Of a stretch of DNA of 64,000 nt, positions 50,101-61,489 are shown one piece after another (within the stretch, counting starts at the first letter, position 1; each line of letters begins with the position of its first letter). The DNA comes from Sclerurus mexicanus. Taxonomy: Eukaryota > Chordata > Aves > Passeriformes > Furnariidae. Location of the stretch: contig VWZF01003842.1 of NCBI GenBank assembly GCA_013396755.1, positions 1,155,442 through 1,219,441 on the forward strand. The letters run 5' to 3'. The position numbers and the translations under genes were made by a program. Below the pieces are notes generated by a model that saw only the letters and a list, made by a program, of their open reading frames with translations, was not told the origin of the DNA and did no database searches.

Positions 50101-53000
50101 AAGGAAAGTTACTTTACCCCAAATTTTCCACACTGTTATGCTTGTCTTGTTAGTGTTATCTAACTTCGAACCTGGGCAAACAACTGTGAAAGAGCCAATG
50201 TGCAATTACAGGTTTTTCACAAAGCCAAGAATGCTCACAGCCCACATGACTGCCAACTTCAAAGTCAGAAGCCAAAACTTGTTATTATTGATACTTACAG
50301 CAATAAAATCCCCATGCATTTTAATCTATCACAATTTCATTAAAAATTTCAAATTCTCTTATTGATCACACACAAGCAGAAACTTGTAAAGGTGTGGCCT
50401 TCACATGTAACACCATACCACAAAACAAACAGCAGCACATTTCATTATAATATAAAAAGGCAAAAAGATAACTGAACATTTTGCTCAAATAATACTAAAC
50501 TGTATAAAGAGAACGATAGGGGAAATTTTCTCCAGACTCAGAAGATAAAGAGTAGGAAACTATTTTGATGACCAGCTCATGAAGCAATCCAGTGCTTACA
50601 AAAATAATTTTACCATCTATGCAAAACAGAAAATGCTTTTCCAGGGGAAAAACATCCCAGATAAACCTACACTAGTTACAGTCAATGTCAAATCCCCATG
50701 GAAAAAATACAAAGCTGCAGCCTTCTTATTCGACTAAGATCTCAATTCTAAGAATGTCTTTAAAAATGCAGTAGAGTTTACTTAGATCAGTGAAGTTTCA
50801 GAAACATACCCTCCTCAAAACCTAGAACTGGTCTAAGAAATAATGAAGAGAAAAATTAATTCAGAGTAACAAGAGCAAGCAAACGTCTCAATTTTTTTTC
50901 TCACTTTTTCAAAACTGGAACAGTTAGCACCCTGTATATAAAAAAATAGCAAAATCAATGATTTCTTGGAAAGCATGCTCTAAAATTAAACTATGCTATA
51001 TCTGCTCCAAACCACAATTTAATAAATAGTTTGACAGCACATATGGAGCACCAATACTGCACAGCAGTGAACACAGTTGATAGCACAGCAATACAACGGC
51101 AACATAGGCTTCAAGTACCCCACTCGGAGGGTTTTTTTATTAGTCCAATTGTTGTCTTCAGCGGTCTCACTTGCATAACAATGGAACACTCTAAGAACAC
51201 GAAAAAATTGTTTTCTTTTTGTCAACCCCCTAGATCTTTCAATGAATTCTTTATTCAAACTGAAGACATGCAAATAAGAAGAGCATACTACACAGTTAAA
51301 ATTACATACTGCAAGGCCTACGTTATTATTCATACAACTGATGCTTTGCCTTTTTTTAATTGAACTATACTAGTTAACTTGGTCCACAAACATAGAGCCA
51401 AACTGTACTGTAAGCTATCACAACTTTTATTACAATGGACAATTATCAAGATTTCTTTTAATCTGTTAATTACTTTGACCTCTAAAATAAACTCGAAAAG
51501 CATTAATTAGCCTGCTATAATTTGTGTTTGAGAAGGCACCTGACATTGAGCCCCTATTATTTTTTTTTTTACATTTCCAGTATGCTTATCAAAGTATTTC
51601 TAGGTATTGTCAAACCTAGTTTAGTTCTTGAATAGGTATCAGAGCTATAGTGGAGATGTAAAACTTCTAACTTATCCTCTCCGAGATAAATCAACCTTTC
51701 AGAAGAAAATGACAATGTCCAACCTGCATCAATTTCTCCCTATGAAATCTGGAAACAGAAACGCATTCAACATTCAACATTAAGAAAAACGTGAATAAAT
51801 GCATATAATAAGAAAAAGTCTATTCATACAAACAACCTTATTAGTGTTACCAGGTTGTTGTACTTCAATTGCTTCAACAATTAGAAGACCACATGGGACA
51901 CCTTGTTTTGTTTCTTAAATGTTTTACTTTGCCATAGCTGTAGAATAAGAGAAAAGCTTTAGGTAAGGTGACTCCAAGAACTAATGGCTAGCTTATTCTT
52001 TCCCTGCGCAAGGCAAACTCTGAATACAATATGCTAACAACTTTATGAAACAGCAATAACCAATCTGTCTGCCAAACATCACAAGAAAACCATGCCAATT
52101 TATTAATGACTTCTTTGAGAACTCCAATTCAATTAGCATTTACTCACACTAAAACAGTTAATAAAATAATGGGGTTTTAAACCTGAAGCAACCTCAACTT
52201 ATAAGAAAAATAGAAACAACCCTGCAATAAAAGTTATCTGTGCTTGTTACTGGCACGGATAGTCTCAACATAGTGCATTATACAATGCAGAAATTTAGAA
52301 AATATAAGAAAAATAATAATCGGATTCAGAGGACAAACTCTGTTCCACGTGGACGTTGTATTTCTCTATAACCTCACTGTAATGTCTTCGGCCGAGCTAA
52401 AAGCCTTTCCCACTTGACACCAGCTATTACTGCAGTAACAGTCAAGCGGCTGATAAATAATAGCAAACTCCCTCCTACAACACTTGTCCTCCTGTGAAGG
52501 CACTTTACAGAAAGAAGGAGCGTCCTCATCCTTCTCTGTAGCGGGGGCGAGCAGACACCACCTGGGCACAAGCCACGTCGGGGCATCACCACTCGAACCA
52601 TATGGCTTCTCGTGGACTTCACCGGGACACCCAAGGGCACGACCCGACACACTTCACTGACTGGTGCTACCTGTGGTTCCCGGGTCAACCCAGCTCTCCC
52701 CGGAGACCGGCGGCACCGGGCCCGGGCTGGACCCCGGCGAGCGCCGGGGATGGACAGGGAAGGACGCGGGCAACACACACACTTCAGCGGGAGATCCCCC
52801 GACTTCTCGGCGGGCAGGCTGCACAAGACACGGCCCGGAGCTGCCCCCACGACTGCCCGGAGCGACCTCCCCCGCAGGCTCCGCTATGCTGCCGCCCGGG
52901 GAGGGCTGGGCAGCCCAGCCCGCGGCCAGCGCGGTCCCCGCCGGCCCCGCTCCCTCCCCGCCCGCCGCCGCCCACCTGGGCCTCCGCTGTCAGCACGCAG
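29069..53000 (-). CDS. ERO1B: ERO1B, 16-exon ER thiol oxidase beta (5' end in gap)
   Basis: ERO1B is an FAD-dependent oxidase of the ER lumen. It takes electrons from protein disulfide isomerase and passes them to oxygen, yielding disulfides and hydrogen peroxide. Sixteen minus-strand exons join in phase to 441 codons; the human protein has 467 residues, and the missing 26 fit the 100-N gap over exon 1. Visible are the outer shuttle cysteines DCHVEPC (exon 3), the regulatory-loop EDCEQAN (exon 5), the FAD-site blocks [15 protein letters not shown] (exon 7) and [11 protein letters not shown] (exon 11), [23 protein letters not shown] (exon 12, shortened here to its core [10 protein letters not shown]), and the inner active site CVGCDKC (exon 14). 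It is ERO1B and not ERO1A because of [20 protein letters not shown] and [13 protein letters not shown]. No stops or frameshifts interrupt it. Confidence 0.97.
29855..29988 (-). CDS. ERO1B: ERO1B exon 15
   Basis: A 134-nt exon from [18 protein letters not shown] to [14 protein letters not shown] plus two bases of Arg. Acceptor ttttgtag; donor gtaaga. Confidence 0.97.
31421..31507 (-). CDS. ERO1B: ERO1B exon 14 (inner active site)
   Basis: Twenty-nine codons from [15 protein letters not shown] to WGKLQ. CVGCDKC is the conserved CxxCxxC catalytic centre, whose CxxC pair sits against the flavin. NIS is a glycosylation sequon. Acceptor ctgatag; donor gtacag. Confidence 0.98.
31757..31850. repeat. 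32-bp tandem repeat, three copies
   Basis: The unit beginning aattctgtatgctgacttt recurs at 31757, 31789 and 31821, an exact period of 32. Copy 1 has one difference (ctacatt for ctatatt) and copy 3 is cut short. It lies in ERO1B intron 13, about 250 bp from the exon carrying the catalytic CxxCxxC. Confidence 0.95.
32405..32474 (-). CDS. ERO1B: ERO1B exon 13
   Basis: A 70-nt exon whose first base completes Lys, then [19 protein letters not shown] to SLK. Acceptor cttag; donor gtaaaa. Confidence 0.97.
33277..33523 (-). CDS. ERO1B: ERO1B exon 12
   Basis: The largest coding exon, 247 nt and 81 full codons. It reads [14 protein letters not shown], then [19 protein letters not shown] and [13 protein letters not shown]. 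The GEGPRR arginines and the following helix belong to the flavin-binding core. TWGKPRWGP is diagnostic for the beta paralogue. Acceptor gtgtag; donor gtaagg. Confidence 0.98.
33661..33753 (-). CDS. ERO1B: ERO1B exon 11
   Basis: A 93-nt exon from [20 protein letters not shown] to CANYLLE. The [11 protein letters not shown] helix carries His residues that contact FAD in ERO1 structures. Acceptor tggacag; donor gtaagg. Confidence 0.97.
35175..35201 (-). CDS. ERO1B: ERO1B exon 10, 27-nt microexon
   Basis: Twenty-seven bases giving ESFYTWLE plus shared Gly codons at each end. Acceptor atttacag; donor gtaaaa. Like exon 9 it is symmetric (phase 1-1). Confidence 0.95.
35988..35999 (-). CDS. ERO1B: ERO1B exon 9, 12-nt microexon
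   Basis: Twelve bases, GAGGAGATGATG, between a strong polypyrimidine acceptor ending cccctaag and the strong donor gtaagt. With the single G left by exon 8 and the first bases of exon 10 it gives GGDDG, where human has GEDDG. Both ends are phase 1, so removing it keeps the frame. No other sequence between exons 8 and 10 supplies this conserved DDG. Confidence 0.9.
37043..37089 (-). CDS. ERO1B: ERO1B exon 8
   Basis: A 47-nt exon reading [15 protein letters not shown], with one base at each end shared with neighbours. The donor is G|GTGGGT, weaker than the other donors of the gene. Acceptor attttctag. Confidence 0.94.
37180..37300 (-). CDS. ERO1B: ERO1B exon 7 (FAD-site region)
   Basis: A 121-nt exon from [20 protein letters not shown] to EENCF. 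The YTGYKG and [14 protein letters not shown] blocks line the flavin pocket in ERO1 structures. Acceptor tatttag; donor gtaatt. Confidence 0.97.
39049..39122 (-). CDS. ERO1B: ERO1B exon 6
   Basis: A 74-nt exon from [15 protein letters not shown] to HFCELD. Its first base completes a Ser codon and its last base begins an Asp codon. Acceptor cccctcag; donor gtaaaa. Confidence 0.97.
40992..41074 (-). CDS. ERO1B: ERO1B exon 5
   Basis: An 83-nt exon from [11 protein letters not shown] to GAVNSTL plus two bases. The cysteine in EDCEQAN belongs to the redox-regulatory loop of ERO1. NNS and NST are potential N-glycosylation sequons. Acceptor cttacag; donor gtatgc. Confidence 0.96.
44999..45040 (-). 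CDS. ERO1B: ERO1B exon 4
   Basis: A 42-nt exon of 14 codons, [14 protein letters not shown], in phase 0 at both ends, with acceptor ttttag and donor gtaagt. It is one base difference from human at the protein level as I remember it (GSSNK for GHSNK). Confidence 0.96.
45447..45530 (-). CDS. ERO1B: ERO1B exon 3 (outer active site)
   Basis: Twenty-eight codons from [10 protein letters not shown] to VEPCPE. The CHVEPC pair is the outer CxxxxC dithiol that receives electrons from PDI; CPFW and GHC hold further conserved cysteines. Phase 0 at both ends; donor gtatgg. Confidence 0.97.
48430..48549 (-). CDS. ERO1B: ERO1B exon 2
   Basis: Forty codons from [11 protein letters not shown] through [14 protein letters not shown] to ERDYFRYYK, in phase 0 at both ends. 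It includes the N-terminal CLC cysteines of ERO1 proteins. The acceptor is tgaatag and the donor gtacaa. Confidence 0.97.
48550..52975 (-). other. ERO1B intron 1
   Basis: A 4.4-kb intron linking the GC-rich first exon to exon 2. The last 500 bases (from about 52500) are part of the CpG island. No other exon was recognised. Confidence 0.85.
52976..53000 (-). CDS. ERO1B: ERO1B exon 1 (3' end only)
   Basis: Twenty-five bases next to the assembly gap read CVLTAEAQ before the donor gtgggc. In human the first exon likewise ends in EAQ just after the signal peptide, so this is the end of the signal peptide and the start of the mature protein. The start codon and about 26 residues are lost in the 100-N gap. 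Confidence 0.88.
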
Positions 53001-53100
53001 NNNNNNNNNNNNNNNNNNNNNNNNNNNNNNNNNNNNNNNNNNNNNNNNNNNNNNNNNNNNNNNNNNNNNNNNNNNNNNNNNNNNNNNNNNNNNNNNNNNN
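53001..53100. other. Assembly gap (100 N)
   Basis: Exactly 100 N, the default size for a gap of unknown length, flanked by extremely GC-rich sequence. It removes the ERO1B start codon and most of its signal peptide. Confidence 0.98.
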
Positions 53101-53192
53101 GGGGGGGCGAGGAGATGGCGCGGCGTATGAGCCGGGCTGTCCCGGTGAACACCAGCCCAGGCCAGGCCAGAATTAGCCGGTTTGGCCCAGTA

Positions 53193-53580
53193 TCACAGAA
53201 TCACAGGACGCGCTGGGTTGGAAGGGAGCCTTGAGAGGCATGGGAGTCCGGCTGCTGGCCCTGAGCAGGGCAGTCCCGGGAGTCACACCGTGCGCCTGAG
53301 AGCTCCTCCAGGTGGTTCTTGGGCTCTGCCAGGCTTGGTGCTGTGACTGCTTCCTCAGGGAGCCTGTGCCAGTGCCTGACCACCCTCTGGGTGACAAGCC
53401 TTCTCCTGGTATCCAACCTAAACCTCCCTTAACTCAGCCTCGTGTATTTTCCTCGAACTGTCACGGGTCACGAGAGCGACGAGACGGGTACCTGCGCCTC
53501 CGCTTCCCCCCAGGAAGGTGTTGAAGCTCACAATGAGCCTTCTCCTCAGACTCCTCTTCTCCCGGCTAAACAAACCAAGT
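53193..53580 (-). mobile_element. CR1 LINE, 3' fragment next to ERO1B promoter
   Basis: About 390 bp of CR1 read in reverse: it begins with tcacagaatcacagga (terminal repeat), continues through ctgggttggaaggg and ggcttggtgctgtgactg, and ends near ctaaacaaaccaag. It corresponds to the 3' UTR and the end of ORF2 (HWHRLPEEAV-type words on the minus strand, as in the 9767-10740 copy). It is GC-richer and more diverged than that copy. Confidence 0.9.
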
Positions 53581-53695
53581 ATATCCCACTCCATCCCACT
53601 GCAACCCAGTCAGCCACAGTCTAAGCCTGCTCCAACCCAGCCCAGGCCTGCATAAGCCAGTTCGGCCCAGTCTATCCCAGTCTAACCTGGCAGGC
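53581..53695. repeat. Degenerate CCCAG/CCCAGTC tandem repeat
   Basis: Repeated words cccactccat, acccagtc, aacccagccca, cggcccagtc, tatcccagtc, all built on CCCAG(T). Similar words (cagcccagg, tggcccagta) stand on the other side of the CR1 at 53150-53192, so the CR1 seems to sit inside this repeat. Confidence 0.6.
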
Positions 53696-56600
53696 TGGGG
53701 CTTTGCTGTCGCAGCACCCCCGGGGTGAGCTGGGCAGGCCCCTGGCCCCGCTGGGTTGGTGGGGTTGGCAGTGCCCACCTCCACCTGGGTGTCCCACAGA
53801 GACAGAAAGGACTTCCAGATGCTCCCACCTCCCTGATGCAGGGAAGGGCCTCAAGGTATCTGTCTTGGGCACTTGGAGGGGTTTTTTTCTTTTATCTTAA
53901 ACTGCCCATTTTCCTCGGCACAGCTGTGTTAATGAGAAGCTATTTGCATGGAGGTGGACACATCTAATTATTTATTTTTAGTAACAAGAAGCAGGGAAGA
54001 CAGGGAATAGGGCTTTGCTTTGTCTGGTTCTCTTACGTGTCCCCTTTGAGAGCAAAGTTGGAAACTAATGAACAACCTACAAAATCTGACTTTTTTTTAA
54101 AAAAATTCAGTTTTCAATTGAAGCCTCCATCCCGACCCTATTTTAATTTTTTTCTTCAGTGGAGGCACAGGCTACTGTGTAGCAAAGTGAAGCCTACCAG
54201 AGTGGAAAGAGATACTTTCAGGTGTCCTTTCACTAAAGCTAATATAGTGAACTGCTGAGTTGTGTGGACAGAGGCACTCCTGTTTTCCTCTCCTTCCCTA
54301 TCCCGTGTGTCTGAGCTAGCAGTCCTGAAGTTGTGTGTTGAATCTATTCAGCTCCTTAGGTGAGTGTTTGTGTTTTTTTCCCTCCTAGGGACAATTTTCT
54401 GCCAGAGCAGCCAAGTAAACTGACTCACACTATGTCTGCTTCATTGCTCAACCTGTTCCAGGGGAAGAGGCAAGAGTGCATATCCTGGTAGGAATAAGAT
54501 AGGATAAGACCATCCCTTGCAGTGGCTACTTGCTGTTAGATCACTTCAGCAACACCTAATTTTATTTTATGAATTATTAATTTTTTACTGAGCCCATAGG
54601 GAGACTTTGCCACTTGAGAGGTTGAAAGTTCCAGTATGACATCAATTGAATTTGTCTAGCTGTGCTTCACCAATAGTTATTGGATCTGGTCAAAGACTTA
54701 TATACTGCTGCTTCTTTTAAGTTCCTTTCAAAATCTTTTTTCTTTTTTTTTTTTTTTAATTAACCCAAAGAGCTCAGAACCAACCTTTTGCTCCCAACAG
54801 TTCAAAGTTTATCTGTAAATTATTTCCAGAATTGCAAAAAGTCATATTTCTGTGGAAAAAACATCAGTGTTGCACTGATTTAATGTGCAGGATTGCTGGA
54901 ATTAAGATTTTATTTTCAGTTCAGATGCTAACTCAGGGTCTTCTTACATCTTTTCATTTACTAGAGTGTGGAGGCAAGCTTTAAGCTTTAAGGCTGGGGT
55001 AACTACTTCAGAGTGCTTAACAGTTTTCAGATTGACCACTGTTATTTATAAATTAGTTCAGATTAGTTTTGCATTATATTTGTCCTTAAGTGCCAGTATG
55101 TCACAGGTTTTTGCATTGCTGAAAATGGCATAAAGACATGGTGCCTAGCATGAAATAAAGTAGGCAGTAGCTTGATAGTCTTGTTCCAAAGAGATGATGT
55201 AAGTGCTCCTTTCCTTCCTCTCTGCAGTACAGGCAGAACATCTATCATTTGGGAATGATTAAATGAGAACCTATGCCTACTTTCAGCATCAGTGGACCAA
55301 TAAATTTGCTAGGTATTTGAGAAGAAATGGTAGAATAGCTAATGTTAATGTTTACATTGCCATAGTTTGCTCTCAGTATCAGTACTCCATACTTTATCAC
55401 AAGTGGTTTGTACTTCTCACAAAGGAACTCTTTCTGTTCAGAAGATTAACGTGAATTAATTATATTAATTATATTTGTCTGCATTTCGTAGCTTTGATTC
55501 TGGAACAAAGTTTCTATCACAAATATTTAAAAGAGCCCCAAAACCTTGAAAGGATCGAGTACTTGCACTGTCACACACTTGGGCTGCATAAAGGACTATA
55601 AGAGTTAGACAGAAACTACCATACTTTTTAAGTCAGAATGTTCACTTAGTTGTCACTTGTCAGTTTATGTTAGTCACAAAAGGTACTTTATTTCTTCACC
55701 TCTGAAGTGCTTGTATCAGAAGTCAGTAAGTCAGTAGTAGCTTAGTTTTTTATTGCCATATTAGAAGGATAAGGAATTGGCTGTAAAAATGTATAATGAA
55801 TAATTTTAAGAGGAAAAAAATAGGAAATTATTCCTGTATAGATAAGTATTATCAGCTATACCAGAACTGAATGTAGCTTAACACTTTTCTAAACTCTAGG
55901 GTATTTTCAGTCTTATTTTATGTTTTAGTGTCAATTTAAATCTATGAATGTTACTTTGTCAGTGGTATAATAATGTTTTAAAAAAACCCAAACAAACATA
56001 AAAATCCTAATATAGGATTTCTTTGTGAAATCAATTTCAGGAAATGGCTGCAGAAGACACAGTCTTACAATTGCAATCAAAACCTAACAGCATATTACAA
56101 AGCTGTGAATATCTACTTAACCCCTTTTTTCAAAGAAATTTGCCATGCTGTTATGATATTTTAATAGGATCTAAGGACAAGCCTTTACTGGGGAGAGAGA
56201 TAATCATAGTTTACAGCGTGCTGGGATCATGAAGAATCTGGCCCATATATTTAATTTTTTAATGTGGTTGGCATAAGAACAAATATATTCTGTGATTTCA
56301 TAATATGCATTGCTGTTAAAAATGTTGACACTTCTATTTGCAAGCTCTAACACTTTCTTTCTTGAACACAGGAACTAAAAATTTTATTCAGTATTCATTA
56401 ATAAGAATTAAGTAATGCACATCAGAATCACCTCTTCTTCATCACAATTTTGTTCTCTTTAGTGGGCAGGGATCTGAGTGCAGCAGAGAGTGACAGACAG
56501 TCTTTTAGTGGAGGTAGCAAATCTGTATTTACCAAACTTGCCTCTGGCCTGCAGAGAGAACACAGTGGGACTTGAAACTGATGGAGTCCTGCCCCTTTTA

Positions 56601-59600
56601 TTGTATCAGCTCCATTCATGCTTTTTAGTCAGATCTTATTTGCCAGAATTGAGCCTATGCACTCTGGTTGTAGATAGAAATAATGATCTCTGGTCATCAG
56701 CTGTGTAAAAATGGATATTAGAGATTATTATGGACTAATTTAAGTGAACATACAAGGCAAAACTGGGTGGCTTCACATTTCATGTTAGAAGTTTGGTAAA
56801 TCCCAGTTGCTTTGTCAGGTTCATGAACTAGATTTCAGTAATATGAAATGTGGATTTCAATTTTGAATATTTTTTTGCCCTTCAAACTTTTGCCTTTATT
56901 TATTTTTCCAAATTAACATTTGAATGAGTCCTTCCTAAAGTTAGGAGAGTAAACCAGAGGGATCAATATGTCACAAACTTCTGTTTAAGTCTGACAAACA
57001 GCAGCAGTGGGAAGGCAGTGCCTGTTGAGCAATGGAACATCTTGTGGTAGTCTAGATTTAATGATATAACAAGGCACAGCTGTGGGTAAGAACTTTCAGT
57101 AAACCACCTGATGTAAGTACAGAAAGCAGGGCACATGAATTTTGTGGTCTGTCAGGCCTCCTACAACTGCAGAACTTGTATACCCTCACCCCTGTTCTGT
57201 CCATTAGGCCTGATATGAGTTATGTTTCCTTGCAAGTCATACTTCACTGACATCTTGTTCTCGCCTACTGATGTCTGCCTTAAAACCACGATATATGTTT
57301 ACGTCTGAGACAACTGATTCGAGAAGTACCTGTGTTTGTCTAGCATTATGGGCAGGAGTGGGGCCTGAAAATGGCAAAACGATATGTTAACTTCAGTATG
57401 GTGGAAAAGAAGGTAAATTTTTAAGAAGAAAATCACATACAGCAATATCTTCAGTGACTATAAGGAAAAAGCCAAGAAAGATAGAATGCAGTAAAAAATA
57501 AAGACTAGCAAATTACAAGGAGAGATTACATTTTTTAGAAAGTTTTTGGAGTGGTGAAAAATGAACTACAAATCTTAGCTATACACCTGTATTCTCATTT
57601 TCATGTTCTGTGTGTGTTATGGTTGGATGCTAACAAACTGCATTGTGTAGTATTATAACAGCACGATCTGAATGAAAAGTAGATGTATGGAGTCTTACTG
57701 TCATTCCTGTACCTGTAATTTTTTAAGGAATGTTAACAAAGAAATTAGTCTACTAGCTCTGTCAAACTTCTGAATATAGTAGGTGCAGATGAACATACAT
57801 AATCTTGTTTTTAAAAAACCCTAGGATTTGTGCACCTGCACTTTCTGAGCTTGTGCTTATCTGTGAACAGATCTGACCATGAGGTATAGATCTTAACTAA
57901 ATTGTACGTTTATGGAAACAAGCAGCCAGGCAGGGGCACCGTGCTAGTGTCCCTGCAGAGAGATAAGCTGCAGCCTGAAATCAATCGCATTAGGCTCAGT
58001 TTCAATATGCCAATCTAGAGAAAGCAAGGTTTCACTGTTCCTGTGGCATGTATTTGACTTGGACACAGCACAGCTCCCAGAGTGGTGGGAACATTCCCAT
58101 ATCATGCCGTTCTGTCAGGCAAACAAATTATCTACAGGCTTACATAAGATGGTCTAGGTGTATCATTTCTTATATTTTCTCCATATAATGCTGTTCCTGT
58201 CAAATAAATGTCAAAATTGTGACATTCCTGTAAAAGAACTGTAAGAGAGCAGACCAATATAATTATTGGCAAAGAAAGTAGTTTTTGGTTGCTGGTTAAA
58301 TATTCCTATTCCAATACATTCTCAGAATTTTCAAGAACTGTTCTATCAACTCTCTGAAGCTGGTGACAGCTGAAAGCTATCTATAGGACACCTGGGAGAG
58401 AAAATACAGGGATGTTTTTTTCTAAATCTACTGCAATACATTAGGGGTGAAGAGTTTATGTTGACATAGAAGTATTTTACTCAATATGAACTTCGTTAAA
58501 TGAAGATGTTTGAAATGCAGAAAGCAAACAGATGAGAAAGAATAAACAAGGTTGCCGCGTGATTCTGGCAGACCCACGGTTACTGTGTCTATTGGCAACC
58601 CCTGCTGCCACTGGTGGGAAGGCTACTGTTCCACTGAGTTAGAGCGGCATTTGTGATCTGCAACAAAAGCTCTTTTTTCCGTGGGGAAAAGCCAGAGGAT
58701 CAGTTGGAAAAAAAGTTTCAGGGTTTTTGTTTTGTCTGTGGTGGTTTGTGGTTGGGTGTTTTGTGTTTTTTTGGTTTGGTTTGGTTTTTTGGGGTGGAGG
58801 GACATAGCAGTAATATTTTTCTGGAGAGGAGTATATTGTCCATGGTTTTGTCTGCAGTCGTGCTCAGAAAGTGGGAAATCTTTTGAGACTGTGGGTTAAT
58901 TGCTATTTCAAACAATAAGCTATCATCTATGTATTACCAGATAGTTTCTCAATCTTTGAGAAAAGCCTCTGTCCTCATCAGAGATGGATGAGTTTTTTTG
59001 ATGAGGCCAGGAAAGGAGTGAGAAGAGATCTGTGTAGAGTCAATCTGTAAAAACTCTTTGAAATTATTAATTCTGTATTTGAGTGGAAATTTACAAGATA
59101 CTGAACTCTTCCTATTATGATTAGTTATGCTGAGTTCAGTAGTTTACAGGGTTAGAGCAAGATAAGAGATAGACTGTACTTAGGTATAGAAATTTGATGA
59201 GAAAGTTAATCCAGCATTTTACAGAATCCTGTTGCTTAAAGTTTTCTTATTCTGGACTTAGCTTTTATGATACAGTTGTATTTAGTTTTGCCAAAATAAT
59301 TCCTGGCTTTCTGGACTGGTCAGTTAGCTAACAAACAAATGAATATTTCTATAACACTCATTAAAGAATCATACAAGAACAGGCATGCAACAGACAAAAT
59401 AATTTGGACTGTTGACAGTGCTCTAGAGATATTTATAAGTAATTGCAGGCTCCTCCTCCAGTACTAGGGGAAAATTGTTAAATTATGATGACTAACCTAA
59501 GATTTGAGGCAATGACATTATCTAGACTATTCATTTCTATTATTAAATTTCATTATTTTAAAGAGTTCTTCATGAATAATTTGTTTTTAAAAAGTCTGTT

Positions 59601-60754
59601 TCAAATTGAAAAGCCAATGTCATTTATAGATACACTTTTTAAAATACATGATTTTTAACAACATTAACCAGCTTTGGCTGTGGACCAAGTGTTGTTCCAC
59701 TAAAATGATTTTGTTACTGTTTACTGAAATAATTTTTTAATCCTAATGTAGGAAGATTTCAGGTTGTAAGTTATCAGAAGAGTAAATGCCATGTTGGTGG
59801 TAAAACCTGACTTAGCCCCCAACACCAACATTTTGTAGCCTTCTGTAGCTGACAGATACCTGTTTAAAAATAGTACACTAGGGATGTTTTGAAGAAATTA
59901 GTGGATACATTTTTATATAGGTTGTACATATAGGTATCCAAAGTTTTTGAAGCCACTATGTCTACTTCTGAGGTTAAGACCAGTAGCTTTTGAACAGCAC
60001 ATGGGAAAAGTACATATATGTAGGTCTTCAGGGCAAATGTGGCATTCATTTTATTGAGGCATAAATTTGTTAGGTTTAAAATCTAGTAAATTTTTAGCTC
60101 TACTTTGTCATTCCTCACAGTTATAGAAGGGACTCCAACTATTACTCTAGCATTTGAGTAGATCTGCGTAGGTAAGAATGCACTTTTTCTGCTCTCAGCC
60201 TAATTATAAAAAAAAAAAAAATCATGCCTCTAAGGAAATCTAGAAAAACACAGAGTCAACAATTATATTTTTAATTGGACTTGATGTTTCCCTTTCAAAC
60301 TAAGAAATGCCTCTGTTCTATGAGAATGTGTTTCAGTCTCAATGTGGAGAGTCAACCAACACCTTGAGCAGCCAGACTCCAATCATATGCCTAAAAAAAT
60401 ACTTAATTTTTTACACACCATGAATTGCAGAAATCTTAATGATCTGTCAGCTGTACCTTGGAGATTAAGATATAGAGATATATGCACATGTTTGTGTGTA
60501 TAACCCAGTGGTGAAGGCCCCATTTATCTCAGATGAAATAAAGGTGATGTTCTGCATCTTCTAAATACCATGTCTGTACTTTCATGGTAGGATGACTCAG
60601 AGGTAAGAGCTCTCCTCCCAACAACTTCTTCTTCTGCAAGAATTCTCAAATTCCTTAACAGAATCACTGAAAGACATCAATATTACTGATGTTAGTGAAA
60701 AGCCAAATAACAGGATGAACTACTGTAATCAATTGAAATTCTGAAAATGAGAGC

Positions 60755-60780
60755 TATTTATTTATTTATTTATTTATTTT
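60755..60780 (+). repeat. (TTTA)n microsatellite
   Basis: About six units of TATT/TTTA in an AT-rich stretch between ERO1B and EDARADD. An ordinary simple repeat. Confidence 0.9.
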
Positions 60781-61489
60781 GTAATATTTGTAACATGCAT
60801 GAGAGGTGGAAAATAATCTGTGGAAAAGCACTCAATTTTTAACGCTTTATGTACCAAAAGCTACTTTTGGTTATGCCAGTGTAAGCCAGTTGGCTGAATT
60901 GGAGCTCTCCCAGTGTAACAGAACAGAATCTGTCCATAAAGTCACCTTGTTAATAAACGAGCCAGGTGGCTAACTCTCAAACGTGATCTTTCTAATGGCA
61001 AATTCAGTTATGCTGGCTTCTTTTGCTTGTATAGTACAATTAATAGCAATGCATAATATTTATTATTTAGAAAGCGATTTCATGCACAGACTCCATTTAA
61101 GAAACCTGCATTACTTATATTGAAACCATGAGAGGATTTGGCAGAGATGACAGCAGGGTCCCAAAGCAACGACATCCAAAGGTTTAACACCGTGGTGGAA
61201 GTGTCTGTATATAAGAGGACAAATATGAAATACCTCTGAGAAACCAGTGCAGTTTATGATTCTTGCTTTGCAATACTTGCGTTCATAAACTCTGTCAGTG
61301 CACGCTGAGCCATCTGCAGGTGCACCTTAAACCCTAACAGGGACCGCCTTTCTCTGTCTCAGAGCAGTGATTTGAGCGCCTAAGAGCAGGAGAACGAGCA
61401 CTCGATGTTGTGTTGCTGATGCGACTCACTGTAGCTCCAAACTACCATTACTTGTGTATGCACCCTGTGTCTGTGGCGTTCACGAAACA

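Larger units (their letters stand above)
52540..53160 (-). promoter_or_regulatory. ERO1B: CpG island over ERO1B promoter and exon 1
   Basis: An abrupt GC- and CpG-rich block in AT-rich surroundings, with many GGGCGG/CCGCCC-like words, spanning ERO1B exon 1 and the 100-N gap. This is the usual promoter type for a broadly expressed ER gene. The transcription start cannot be placed because of the gap. Open frames on both strands here are composition artefacts. Confidence 0.85.

Noticed and set aside
52602..53234. Long GC-rich frames of up to 210 codons on both strands
   Set aside because: They run across the 100-N gap and arise because CpG-island DNA has few stop codons. Only the EAQ end of ERO1B exon 1 is supported.
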